From positions 2,170,001 to 2,234,000 of the forward strand of contig CAWFTN010000001.1 in NCBI GenBank assembly GCA_963818925.1: DNA of 64,000 nt, written 5' to 3'. This DNA comes from JAMXLG01 sp963818925. Lineage in GTDB: Bacteria > Vulcanimicrobiota > Vulcanimicrobiia > Vulcanimicrobiales > Vulcanimicrobiaceae. Made by a program: the position numbers and the translations under genes. The notes beneath the pieces are model-generated. The model was not told where the DNA came from. It ran no database searches and saw only the letters and a program-made list of their open reading frames with translations. How positions within the stretch are numbered: the first letter of the stretch is position 1; each line of letters begins with the position of its first letter. This document shows positions 42,307 to 50,994 of this stretch, one piece after another.

Positions 42307-42327
42307 TGGCAATAAGGGAGGGCACGT

Positions 42328-44310
42328 ATGAAACGCGTTCTATTCACGCTCGCTGTTCTTTCACTGGTCGCACCCCTTCACGTAGTCGCGCAAAGCGCAT
42401 CACCGGCGGCCTCGGTCATGGCGGCCGACACGAAACAAACGGTCTCCGGCGTGACCTTTACCGCTCCGAAAGACTGGAGCGAACAACGCGCCGATAAAAT
42501 GACGATTTTGACGCCGCCTGAGAATAACGCGCGGCTGGTCATCGTCAACGTCGGCGCGGCGACCGACGCGAAAACCGCCATCGCGACTGCCTGGAAGCAA
42601 CTCGACCCGTCCTTCGATCGTAAAATTCAAGCGTCCGAACCCGGACCGGCGATCAACGGCTGGAACGAACGCGTGGAAGTCTCGTACGTCACAAGTCCGG
42701 AAGAACATCGTCTGATTATGGCGGACGCCTACCGAAAGGACGCGAACTGGACGGTCATTCTGGCCGACGGTTCTCAATCTTCGTTTGAAAAACGCGCCGC
42801 CGCAGTCGGTGTCGTATTTGCAAGTATGCAACCGGCTGGATACGTTCGCGAAACGTTTGCCGGACGCACGGCAAACCGCCTTACGCCCCAGCGGGTGAGC
42901 GAACTGCTCAGCTTCGTGAAGACTGGCATGGCCGAATTGCACGTTCCCGGCGTCGGCCTTGCGCTTATCGATCACGGCAAGGTCGTGTATGAAGGCGGTC
43001 TCGGCGTCCGCACGATCGGCAGTTCGGAACCGGTCGATAAGAACACGCTCTTTATGATCGCGTCGAATACGAAGGGTATGACGACGTTGATGCTCGCGCG
43101 CGTCGTCGATCAAGGCAAATTGCGTTGGGACGAACCGGTCACGCAAGCGTATCCGTCGTTCCGTCTCGGCAGTCCGGCGACGACGGCAAAAGTTCGTATC
43201 GAAGATTTGGTGTGCGCGTGCACCGGTGTTCCGCGCAAAGACTATGACTGGATCTTAGGCACCACGGCGAGCACCGGTCCGGAAGATACGTTCACGCTGC
43301 TCGCCGATACTGAACCGACGAGCAAATACGGCGAACTGTTTCAGTACAGCAATACGATGGCCTCGGCTGCCGGCTATATTGCAGGGCACATGGAGTATCC
43401 GAATCTGCCGCTTGGCAACGCGTACGACATGGCGATGCAGCAGCTCATCTTCAATCCGCTCGGCATGACGCGTAGCACGTTCGATATGAAGAAAGCGCTT
43501 GCGTCGGATCACGCCAGTCCGCATGGGCAAGACATCGACGGGAACACGCACGTGCTCGATCAAACGATGAACGATATCGCGATTCCGTTTCGACCGGCAG
43601 GCGAAGCGTGGTCGACTTCGCACGACATGATTCAGTACGTCCAAAACGAGTTGACCGAGGGCGTGTTGCCCGACGGTAAGCGGCTCGTATCGCAGAAAAA
43701 TCTGTTGCAGCGTCGCGTGCATACCGTCGCCGTCGGCCAGGATGAATGGTACGGCATGGGACTGATGGACGACCGGCGCTACGGCATCAGCGTTATCCAT
43801 CACGGCGGCGATTTATTCGGGTATCACAGCGATTGGATGGCGATTCCGTCGGCGAACGTGGGCGCAGTTATTCTGACGAATGCCGATGGTGGCGCCGAGC
43901 TTCGTGGGCCGTTCATGCGGCGATTGCTCGAAGTGCTCTACGACGGCAAACCACAAGCCGCTATGGAAGTAGCGACGGAGGCGAAGAATGACGTGACCGA
44001 CACGCAGGCGTTACGGAAGCTGTTGACGGTGCCGCCGTCGGAGACCGTCTCTACGAAATTGGCATCGGCGTATAGCAATCCGTCGCTCGGGCATCTTACC
44101 GTGCAACGGAACGGGCCAAATGTCGTCTTCCAATTCGGGATGTGGAGTACGCCGGTGGCGACGCGGAAAAACCCCGATGGCACCGTTTCGTTTATGAGCA
44201 TCGGACCTGGAATTATTGGGCTCCAGTTTGCTCCTTCGACAAAAGATGGAAAACGGACGCTCATTACGCGCGATGGACAACACGAATATACGTACGTGGA
44301 GAGTCCGTAG
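42328..44310 (+). CDS. exported serine hydrolase, class C beta-lactamase family, with extra N-terminal domain
   Basis: 660 residues with a signal peptide (about 1-22). An alpha/beta domain of about 140 residues precedes the hydrolase. Active site: SNTK (Ser246, Lys249), Tyr340-Ser-Asn342, and HHGGD in place of KTG. A beta-rich C-terminus of about 100 residues ends the protein, as in EstB/Pab87-like peptidases. Role probably cleavage of a D-amino-acid peptide or ester in the periplasm; true beta-lactamase activity is not expected. AAGGGAGG precedes the ATG. It may share the transcript of lysA. Confidence 0.88.
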   Translation: MKRVLFTLAVLSLVAPLHVVAQSASPAASVMAADTKQTVSGVTFTAPKDWSEQRADKMTILTPPENNARLVIVNVGAATDAKTAIATAWKQLDPSFDRKIQASEPGPAINGWNERVEVSYVTSPEEHRLIMADAYRKDANWTVILADGSQSSFEKRAAAVGVVFASMQPAGYVRETFAGRTANRLTPQRVSELLSFVKTGMAELHVPGVGLALIDHGKVVYEGGLGVRTIGSSEPVDKNTLFMIASNTKGMTTLMLARVVDQGKLRWDEPVTQAYPSFRLGSPATTAKVRIEDLVCACTGVPRKDYDWILGTTASTGPEDTFTLLADTEPTSKYGELFQYSNTMASAAGYIAGHMEYPNLPLGNAYDMAMQQLIFNPLGMTRSTFDMKKALASDHASPHGQDIDGNTHVLDQTMNDIAIPFRPAGEAWSTSHDMIQYVQNELTEGVLPDGKRLVSQKNLLQRRVHTVAVGQDEWYGMGLMDDRRYGISVIHHGGDLFGYHSDWMAIPSANVGAVILTNADGGAELRGPFMRRLLEVLYDGKPQAAMEVATEAKNDVTDTQALRKLLTVPPSETVSTKLASAYSNPSLGHLTVQRNGPNVVFQFGMWSTPVATRKNPDGTVSFMSIGPGIIGLQFAPSTKDGKRTLITRDGQHEYTYVESP

Positions 44311-44321
44311 ACGATCTGACA

Positions 44322-46394
44322 CTAGGGTGTTAGGTAGTAGTCGAACCAGGATGCTAAGAGGTGTAAGCGTTCGACTCGGTGGATTGGGGCGCCGGTGCGG
44401 TTGAGGTCATGGTTTTCGTTGGGGACTTCGACGAAGCGCGCCGTGCGCCCGAGTTGCTTTAATGCGGAAAATTCATCGAGCGTTTGATCGATCGGCGTCT
44501 CCGTGTCTTCGGTTGAATGCAGCAGCATTACCGGCGTATGGATGTGGGTGACGTAGGTTAGGGGTGAATCCGTAAAATTTTTGCTCGACGGATCCCACGG
44601 TTTGCCCCAAGCGTACTGTCCGCCGAGTCCATTGGAACTTGCGAAGAATGCGTCGAGCGATTCCGTCGCGATGTCACTCGCGGGACGCTCGGCGACTGCT
44701 GCTTTGAAGCGATCGGTATGTGAAATGATCCAAAGCGTCGCGTAGCCGCCGTAGCTGCCGCCGATCACACCGAAGCGCGACGGATCGACGGTTGGACGTT
44801 TTGTGACTTCATCCATGACGCGTGTGATGTCGTCGAACATCGGTGCGCCCCAGTTGCCTTCGAGCGCTGCTTCGAACGCATGACCGTAGCCGATGCTTCC
44901 TTCAGGATTAACGAAGACGACGTTGTATCCGCGCCCCGTCCAGTACTGCAATTCGTGGAAGAACGTTGCGCCGAATTCGGCCTGCGGGCCGCCGTGAATG
45001 TCGAGGAGCGTCGGCCGTTTGCCTTTGGCTTGCGGACCGATCGCGGGCATGAACCACGCGTCGACGCCGAATCCGCCGGCATCGTGAATCGTGAAACGTT
45101 GCGGCTGCGACAGCGTCACCGTGTCGAGATACGGTTGATTGAGTGCGGTGAGCGCGCGTTCCGTTCCGCTGTGGAAGTCGCGAACGTACACTTCTGCCGG
45201 GTGAGTGTAATCGGCTTTGGTATAAGCGACGTACCGTCCGTTGGCGCTCATCGTGCAATCGGCGACTTCGCTGTTTGCGTTGGTGAGCGTCTTGAGGTTC
45301 CCGTTCGATGCGTCGATCGCCACGAGTTGCGTACTGCCGGGCGTGGAGATGACGGTGACGATCGTGCGATCGCCCGGGGCGAAAAGCGGGCCGCAGATCA
45401 TGCCGGGCATCTTGAGATCGGCGAGCACCCAATCTCCCCACTGATACGCGTTCTTCTTCACCACAGTCGCACGATCGCCGCCGCCGGGATCGCTGGAAAC
45501 AAGCGCCGGATATTCCGCGCTGTTGTCGACGTTGCCGCTGAAGAAAAAGACGCGGTTGCCGCGGTGTGCGTAGGCGGGTTGGGTGTTCGACACATCGGTG
45601 GAATGTAGGAGCGTCATCTGGCCGCCGTTTGACGGGATGGTGTAAATGTCGCTTTCGTTTGCACGAGCCGTTTCGCGCCGCAACGATGCAAAGGCGATCG
45701 TTGAATCATCGGGCGACCACGCGTATTGCGTCTCGGACCAGCGATGACCGGACGTCAATGCGTGCGGCGACGTGCCGTCCGCGTTCATCACCCAGAGATG
45801 CGCGTGCTTGTTATAGATGTATCCTTCGCCGTTTGCTTCGTAGCGTTCGGTATCGATGACGCGGATGTCACTGCTTCGTTGCGACGGCTTCGGCGTGAAA
45901 CCGGCGTCGCGGAAATCGATCTGCGCCGGCGGCTGCGCGTCGATGGTAATCGCCATGAATGCGATGCGCTTGCCGTCGTGCGACCAGAGCGGCGATGATG
46001 CGCCGCCGGAGAGGCGTGTGAGTTGCGTTACTGTGCTCGTGCGGACGTTGTATGTGAAGATTTGCGGTGCCGCGCCGGCGCTGCGCACGAAGGCGATGCG
46101 CGAGGCGTCCGGGGACCATGCCGGCGATGATGACATTCCGTCGGAGGTGATTTCACGCGGAGTGCCGCCGCTGACGCCGGCAAGCCAGACGTTGGTGTCG
46201 TAGCGATCGTCGGGGCCGTTCATACGGGAGACGACGAACGCCACGTCGTTGCCGTCGGGTGAAATGACCGGTGCGGAGATGAGCGATAGCCGGAATAAAT
46301 CTTCGGCGCGTACGGGACGTTTCGTCGCAGCGGATGCCTGCACGGCGCCGAGTGCAACGATCAAGAGAGCGGCACAAATATTACGTCGCAGCAT
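44322..46394 (-). CDS. secreted S9 family peptidase (dipeptidyl/acylaminoacyl peptidase)
   Basis: 690 residues with a signal peptide (about 1-22). The N-terminal half is a PD40-type propeller (SPDGNDVAFVVSRM, SPDASRIAFVRS, SPDDSTIAFASLRR); the C-terminal alpha/beta hydrolase has GGSYGGYATLW with the nucleophilic Ser, Asp in STEDTETPIDQ and His in NENHDLNRTG. The length is typical. It should degrade short peptides outside the cytosol. Two other S9 sequences occur in the window, one broken and one cut by the window end. Confidence 0.93.
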   Translation of the reverse strand: MLRRNICAALLIVALGAVQASAATKRPVRAEDLFRLSLISAPVISPDGNDVAFVVSRMNGPDDRYDTNVWLAGVSGGTPREITSDGMSSSPAWSPDASRIAFVRSAGAAPQIFTYNVRTSTVTQLTRLSGGASSPLWSHDGKRIAFMAITIDAQPPAQIDFRDAGFTPKPSQRSSDIRVIDTERYEANGEGYIYNKHAHLWVMNADGTSPHALTSGHRWSETQYAWSPDDSTIAFASLRRETARANESDIYTIPSNGGQMTLLHSTDVSNTQPAYAHRGNRVFFFSGNVDNSAEYPALVSSDPGGGDRATVVKKNAYQWGDWVLADLKMPGMICGPLFAPGDRTIVTVISTPGSTQLVAIDASNGNLKTLTNANSEVADCTMSANGRYVAYTKADYTHPAEVYVRDFHSGTERALTALNQPYLDTVTLSQPQRFTIHDAGGFGVDAWFMPAIGPQAKGKRPTLLDIHGGPQAEFGATFFHELQYWTGRGYNVVFVNPEGSIGYGHAFEAALEGNWGAPMFDDITRVMDEVTKRPTVDPSRFGVIGGSYGGYATLWIISHTDRFKAAVAERPASDIATESLDAFFASSNGLGGQYAWGKPWDPSSKNFTDSPLTYVTHIHTPVMLLHSTEDTETPIDQTLDEFSALKQLGRTARFVEVPNENHDLNRTGAPIHRVERLHLLASWFDYYLTP

Positions 46395-46442
46395 ATGCGG
46401 CGATTCTCGGTGTGATGAGAATTTCCGCGCGCGGCGTTCGGT

Positions 46443-46817
46443 TTAGTCCACGATGTGCTGCGTGAGAAGCTCGAGGGCTTGATCCATTGCGGCGATGCGG
46501 ACATCTTCTGGAGGAATGCCGTAGGCGACCGCGCGGTCGCGTATGATGCCGTGCGTGACGTTGACCGAACCGTTTGCTTGCCAGACGGCCAGTTTCAACG
46601 GCAATTCGACGGCGAATTCGGGGTAGGCTTCCATCAGCGGTGTGCCGCCTTTTGGGTCGCCGAAGATGATGAGCGTCGTCGGGCGCAGATGTTGTCCGAC
46701 AGTTTGGGCGGCGGCGGTTTGGTCGATCGTTGCGAAGATGGTGTTGCCGGCGGTAGTGATCGCGGTCTTCAGGCGATCTATCGTTTCGCCGAACGAGTAG
46801 CGGCTAAGTTTCGTCAT
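46443..46817 (-). CDS. DUF302 family protein
   Basis: About 124 residues. SFGETIDRLKTAITTAGNTI, TTLIIFGDPKGGTPLMEAYP and LPLKLAVWQ are typical of DUF302, a small alpha/beta protein of unknown function often linked to redox genes. ATG at 46817 is used; its AAGGA Shine-Dalgarno lies inside a dispersed repeat 6 nt upstream. It is divergent from msrA. Confidence 0.87.
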   Translation of the reverse strand: MTKLSRYSFGETIDRLKTAITTAGNTIFATIDQTAAAQTVGQHLRPTTLIIFGDPKGGTPLMEAYPEFAVELPLKLAVWQANGSVNVTHGIIRDRAVAYGIPPEDVRIAAMDQALELLTQHIVD

Positions 46818-46820
46818 TGA

Positions 46821-46865
46821 GGGTCCTTCGACTGCGCGCCTGCGGCGCTCCGCTCGGGATGATAC
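46821..46865. repeat. dispersed repeat, copy 4 (supplies a Shine-Dalgarno)
   Basis: GGGTCCTTCGACTGCGCGCC followed by a GCTCCGCTCGGGATGATAC end. On the minus strand its terminal GAAGGACCC provides the ribosome-binding site of the DUF302 gene. It also fills most of the gap to the divergent msrA gene. Confidence 0.7.
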
Positions 46866-46899
46866 ATCTGAGAGGGCGTGAGCGGCGTAGAATACGTGT

Positions 46900-47394
46900 A
46901 TGAGCACCGTGAAAACGAGCAAGAGCACTCAAACGGCGACCTTCGCAGCCGGTTGCTTCTGGAGCGTCGAAGCCGCGTTCGCACGGCTCCCCGGCGTCGT
47001 TGACGCCGTTTCCGGCTATACCGGCGGGCGCACGGAGAATCCGACGTACCAGCAAGTCTGTAGCGATACGACCGGACATGCTGAAGCCGTGCGCGTCACG
47101 TTCGATCCGTCGAAGGTGAGCTATCAGCAGTTACTCGACGTGTTCTGGAAGATTCACGATCCGTCGCTCATAGATCGTCAAGGTCCCGACATCGGTTCGC
47201 AATATCGCTCGGCGATTTTTACGCATTCAGCCGAACAAGACGCGCTGGCGAAAGCGTCGCGGGATGCACAGCAAAAAGCCCTTGGGCGTCCGATCGCAAC
47301 ACAGATTGAATTCGCCCCGACCTTCTATCCGGCGGAAGAGCATCATCAGCGCTACTTCGCGCGGCACGGCGTTTCATGCGAGATTTCGGTCTGA
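46900..47394 (+). CDS. msrA: peptide methionine-(S)-S-oxide reductase
   Basis: 164 residues with the catalytic GCFW (AAGCFWSVEAAF), GYTGG, DPSKVSYQQLLDVFW and QYRSAIF. Repairs S-methionine sulfoxide. No signal peptide, so cytosolic. TAGAAT lies 6 nt before the ATG, a possible leaderless start. Its stop overlaps the msrB start (TGATG). Confidence 0.95.
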   Translation: MSTVKTSKSTQTATFAAGCFWSVEAAFARLPGVVDAVSGYTGGRTENPTYQQVCSDTTGHAEAVRVTFDPSKVSYQQLLDVFWKIHDPSLIDRQGPDIGSQYRSAIFTHSAEQDALAKASRDAQQKALGRPIATQIEFAPTFYPAEEHHQRYFARHGVSCEISV

Positions 47395-47861
47395 TGCGCC
47401 GAGCGCAATTCGTCGCGGCGATCGCCGCCGCCGTTGTCACTACCGCGACGGTGCGCGCGAACGCGACGTACGCCGTGACGCATAGCGATGCCGAATGGCA
47501 TAAGCTTTTGGGAGCGGATCGCTACTTTATCTTGCGCGAGAATGGGACGGAGGCAGCGTTCTCGAGCCCGCTCATCAAGGAGTCGCGCGCAGGGATCTAT
47601 CGCTGCGCCGGATGCGATCAAGCGGTCTTCAGCTCAAAGACGAAATACGATAGTGGCGACGGGTGGCCGTCGTTTTGGAACGTGCTTCCGAATACGACGC
47701 TGACGCGTGCGGACTATGAGTTGGTGGATCCGCGAACGGAAGTGCATTGCAAGCGTTGCGGCGGCCATCTTGGGCATATATTTGATGACGGTCCCGCACC
47801 GACACACCTGCGTTACTGCATCGACGGCCTCGCGCTCAAGTTCGTTCCCCAACAAACGTAG
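47394..47861 (+). CDS. msrB: exported peptide methionine-(R)-S-oxide reductase
   Basis: 155 residues. A leader MRRAQFVAAIAAAVVTT with twin Arg suggests Tat or Sec export. The MsrB domain has zinc pairs CAGC and CKRC, GWPSFW and the catalytic Cys in LRYCIDGLALKF. I chose ATG at 47394 (TGATG overlap with msrA) over 47376, because it begins at the leader. The MsrA partner has no leader, so the two would act in different compartments. Confidence 0.92.
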   Translation: MRRAQFVAAIAAAVVTTATVRANATYAVTHSDAEWHKLLGADRYFILRENGTEAAFSSPLIKESRAGIYRCAGCDQAVFSSKTKYDSGDGWPSFWNVLPNTTLTRADYELVDPRTEVHCKRCGGHLGHIFDDGPAPTHLRYCIDGLALKFVPQQT

Positions 47862-47893
47862 GCACGTTCGGTCAATCCGGGTACAAGCGTGGC

Positions 47894-48883
47894 ATGGTCG
47901 CCTTGCCGCGTTTCATTCAAATCGAACCAGTCGGCGAATGTAACTTTCGTTGCCAGATGTGCCCGATCCAATTCCGTCGCGACGGTCGTCCGTACGGGCC
48001 ACCGGCGTTTATGGAATTCGATCTCTACATGCGGATCATCGATCAATTTCCCGACCTGCGCGAGCTGCAGCTGCAAGGCCTCGGAGAACCGCTGATGCAT
48101 CCCCGCTTTTTCGATATGGTGCGCTACGCGACGGCGCGACAGATCGACGTCTCGGTGAATACCAATCTCTCGTTCATTACGCCAAAGATTGCGGCGGCGT
48201 GTATCGAGAGCGGTCTGACACGGCTGCACGCATCGCTCGACGGCGCGACGAAAGATACGTACGAACGAATTCGCGTGCGCGGCAACTATGAAAAGTCCAT
48301 TCGGAATCTGCGGCGCGTGTTGGCGGAGCGAAACTCGCGAAAATCGCGTACTCCCTACGTGCAGATTGTCGCCGTGGCGATGCGAGAGAATCTCGGCGAA
48401 CTTGCGCAACTCGTTGCGCAGGCGGCGCAGTGGGGCGTCGACGCCGTGAGCGTGCAGCATCTCTGTCACGATTTCGGTGAAGCGTCGTTACCCGCACATT
48501 ACCGTCCCATGCGGGAGTTCGTTGACGAGCAGACGCTTTTGCACGAAGATCCCCAACGCGTGGAACGTGCGTTTTCCGCGGCACGAGGCGTTGCGGAATC
48601 GCATGGGATGAAGCTGCGCTTGCCGCGGCTCGACGAACGGCCACCGCGAGATCCGCTGGGATGCGGGTGGCCGAGCACAGGGGCCTATTTCAGCTATCGC
48701 GGCGATATCATGCCGTGCTGTATGATATCTACACCGGACCGCCTCAACTTTGGGAACGTCCGCGACGAGCCGTTCACACGCACGTGGAACGGCCCTCGCT
48801 ATCAGCGCTTTCGCGCACAACTCGCATCTGGCCAGCCGCCGGAAATCTGTCAATCATGCGCGATCTACACGGGAACGTTCTAA
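47894..48883 (+). CDS. radical SAM/SPASM domain protein
   Basis: 329 residues. The radical SAM cluster motif is CNFRCQMC (C-x3-C-x2-C), with GLGEPLMHP as the typical beta2 loop; the C-terminal SPASM part has GDIMPCCMISTP and ICQSCAIYTG, which should bind an auxiliary cluster. Such proteins modify peptides or other substrates. It lies 32 nt after msrB and overlaps the next gene by 28 nt. No small precursor peptide is apparent nearby, so the substrate is unknown. Confidence 0.9.
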   Translation: MVALPRFIQIEPVGECNFRCQMCPIQFRRDGRPYGPPAFMEFDLYMRIIDQFPDLRELQLQGLGEPLMHPRFFDMVRYATARQIDVSVNTNLSFITPKIAAACIESGLTRLHASLDGATKDTYERIRVRGNYEKSIRNLRRVLAERNSRKSRTPYVQIVAVAMRENLGELAQLVAQAAQWGVDAVSVQHLCHDFGEASLPAHYRPMREFVDEQTLLHEDPQRVERAFSAARGVAESHGMKLRLPRLDERPPRDPLGCGWPSTGAYFSYRGDIMPCCMISTPDRLNFGNVRDEPFTRTWNGPRYQRFRAQLASGQPPEICQSCAIYTGTF

Positions 48884-49488
48884 CCCTCCACCTCACTGTT
48901 CTCGGCGATAGCCTGGGACACGGAACCGGAGCATCGACGCCGTCCAACGGCTTCACGCAAATTCTCTACCGGGCGCTCTCGCGCGACGCCGCCGAGCATT
49001 CGTTTACGAATTTGAGCGTGCCCGGTGCGACGATGAGCGAAGTGACCACGTTTCAAGTGCCGCACATTCCCGCGGAAGCCGATACGCTGCTGCTCGTGGT
49101 CGGCGCAAACGACGTCGTCAATTACACCGAACCCGAGGTCTTCAGCGAGCACTACGGTCGCCTCTTGGGACGGATTCGCGCTACCGCGCCCCTCGCGCAT
49201 CTCTTCGTCACCGGACTTCCGAACATGGGGCTTACGCCGCAGATCCCCGACGAAGCGAAGCCGTTCATTACGGCGACGTGCGAGCAGCTCAGTGCGATGA
49301 TGCGCGAGCAGGCGGAGGCGCATCAAGCCGTCTTCATCGATCTCTTTCGGATCACGAATCTTGCAGACGGTCACGCCGCGCGTTATCTCTCCGAGGACGA
49401 GTTCCATCCGTCCGATCGTGGCTACGCGTTGATTGCGCGCGGCGCGTTGCCGGTGATGCACGAAGTTTTGTACCGCACTGCGGGCTGA
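48856..49488 (+). CDS. SGNH/GDSL hydrolase
   Basis: About 210 residues, no signal peptide. Block I is LGDSLGHGTG with the nucleophilic Ser, block III GANDVVN, and block V DEFHPSDRGY with the Asp-x2-His pair. ATG at 48856 is chosen; the longer frame runs back through the radical SAM gene. The 28-nt overlap implies coupling with the radical SAM protein. Probably an esterase or lipase. Confidence 0.9.
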   Translation: MRDLHGNVLTLHLTVLGDSLGHGTGASTPSNGFTQILYRALSRDAAEHSFTNLSVPGATMSEVTTFQVPHIPAEADTLLLVVGANDVVNYTEPEVFSEHYGRLLGRIRATAPLAHLFVTGLPNMGLTPQIPDEAKPFITATCEQLSAMMREQAEAHQAVFIDLFRITNLADGHAARYLSEDEFHPSDRGYALIARGALPVMHEVLYRTAG

Positions 49489-49490
49489 CG

Positions 49491-49790
49491 CTAGCTCTTC
49501 TTTCGTAACGCCTCAACGTGCTCGACCTTCGATTCGAGCGTTTGCGGCGCGTCGATGCGATCGTCGATTTTGAGCAGGCTGCCGACGCGCGCGGCGCCGC
49601 GTTCGTGGCAACGCTTGTGAATGAGCGCAAGCGCGTTGCAGATCGTCTCCACATCGCCTTCCATATTCGTCGCCATCGGCGTGAGCTGATAGCGAATCCC
49701 CATTTCGTCGAGCACGTCGAGTGCGATTGCAACGTACTCGCGTATCCCGTGCCCGGATTCTGCGCTGATGCTCAGACTTGCAGTAGCCAT
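49491..49790 (-). CDS. MTH1187/YqgV-family thiamine-binding protein
   Basis: 99 residues. SLSISAESGHGIREYVA, YQLTPMATNMEGDVETICNAL and IHKRCHERGAARV fit the MTH1187 family, small ferredoxin-fold proteins that bind thiamine or a related pyrimidine. It ends 2 nt after the convergent GDSL gene. I saw no TPP riboswitch in the 370 bp upstream. Confidence 0.88.
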   Translation of the reverse strand: MATASLSISAESGHGIREYVAIALDVLDEMGIRYQLTPMATNMEGDVETICNALALIHKRCHERGAARVGSLLKIDDRIDAPQTLESKVEHVEALRKKS

Positions 49791-49917
49791 GCGCCGCCAG
49801 TTCGTTTACAACGGCGGCGGCAACTGCTTCGCGGGCAGCCGCAGCGCAATCTCGGAGACACGAAAATGCCACCGGACATTCGTCCGGTAGCAATTGTTCG
49901 GCAGTGTGGAGTGATGG

Positions 49918-50046
49918 TTAGAATACGTCGACGATTGCATCCCAGCCGTGTTGGATTCCCATCGGGAGCAGATATCCGTTTTGCGTGCTGTCGCATATGA
50001 GTGGGACAGTATCGTTTCCGGGGTCTACGAATCGAAAGACTAACAT
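49918..50046 (-). CDS. possible 42-residue protein
   Basis: Short frame reading MLVFRFVDPGNDTVPLIC onward to MGIQHGWDAIVDVF before TAA. GGTGGAG lies 6 nt upstream of the ATG, a good ribosome-binding site. The composition is balanced and unlike the Arg/Ser-rich random frames of this DNA. It sits alone in the 370-bp gap between the thiamine-binding gene and dprA. No family recognised. Confidence 0.5.
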   Translation of the reverse strand: MLVFRFVDPGNDTVPLICDSTQNGYLLPMGIQHGWDAIVDVF

Positions 50047-50160
50047 CGCTTTCTCCACCGTGGACGCCCACGGACGATAGACCTTTTTCCCATAGATTTA
50101 GCTCAAGCACCGCTGTGAGGCGCACGTTTAGATAAGCATCGCCTCGACAAGCGCTTGGTT

Positions 50161-50994
50161 TTAAGCGAAGCGCGAGCGCATTTCTTTAAGTGCGGCGTCG
50201 ACCGAAAACGGGATCGGAACTGCGCCGTCGCCTCGCGCCTGCACGTTTCCGGCGTACTCAGGCGCCCCGCTCGCATCGACCACGAAGCGCGGGCGTCCCA
50301 GCTCCTTCGCAAAACGCATGGTTTGCATTGCACCGCCGTCGGCTTCACTTGCAACCAGTACGGTTGCTCGCGCATGCGCGGCCTGCAAGCGGTCGCGATG
50401 CACGAGCGACGATTTCGAGACCGGTTCGTCGGGAAGCCGTTCGCTTGCAACGGCACCGCCGCGCGTGACGATCTCATCCTCGAGCGCCTGATGCTGCGGC
50501 GGATACGTTATGCCGAGTCCCGTTCCGACGTAGGCCATCGTTGGAAGTCCGGCTTCCATTGCACCTAAATGCGCTGCGGCATCGATGCCCAATGCCAAAC
50601 CGCTGATGACCGGAGCACCACACTTTGCCGCGAATTCGCGCGCAAACGCGGTGGCCGCCGGCGTCGGCGTACGGCTTCCGACGATCGCGATGCCGGCGTC
50701 CGGCAGTGTCCCGCGCACGAACAAAAATGCGGGTGGATCGTCGAGATCGAGCAGTCCGGCCGGATACGACGCGTCTGCGATCGTCACCACCGCTGCATGT
50801 AGACGGCGAAGGCGTTGTGTAGCCTCGCGAGCTTGATGGCGCGCATGCGAGACTTTGCGTGAAGAATCGCCGGCGATCCATTCTTTGAGATCGCGGTCCT
50901 GTGCTCGCACGAGCGCTCTCAGGCGCCGGGTCGGCACGTGCAAATAGACCGCGGCGAGGAGTAGCAATTCATCTTGCGTGACCACGTTCTTCAT
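50161..50994 (-). CDS. dprA: DNA-processing protein DprA/Smf
   Basis: About 277 residues. The Rossmann core has IAIVGSRTPT, ISGLALGIDAAAHLGAM, VGTGLGITYPPQH, and an RDRLQAAHARATVLVASE in place of the usual RNR. It loads RecA on single-stranded DNA during transformation. It lacks a clear C-terminal winged helix and the N-terminal SAM-like part is short. ATG at 50994 overlaps alanine racemase by 26 nt. Natural competence is possible but not shown by this gene alone. Confidence 0.88.
   Translation of the reverse strand: MKNVVTQDELLLLAAVYLHVPTRRLRALVRAQDRDLKEWIAGDSSRKVSHARHQAREATQRLRRLHAAVVTIADASYPAGLLDLDDPPAFLFVRGTLPDAGIAIVGSRTPTPAATAFAREFAAKCGAPVISGLALGIDAAAHLGAMEAGLPTMAYVGTGLGITYPPQHQALEDEIVTRGGAVASERLPDEPVSKSSLVHRDRLQAAHARATVLVASEADGGAMQTMRFAKELGRPRFVVDASGAPEYAGNVQARGDGAVPIPFSVDAALKEMRSRFA

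Noticed and set aside
44880..45608. Open frame of about 240 codons opposite the S9 peptidase gene
   Set aside because: The peptidase on the other strand has full family motifs; the antisense translation matches nothing.
49791..50160. TPP riboswitch upstream of the thiamine-binding gene
   Set aside because: No CUGAGA or similar conserved core is visible in the interval.
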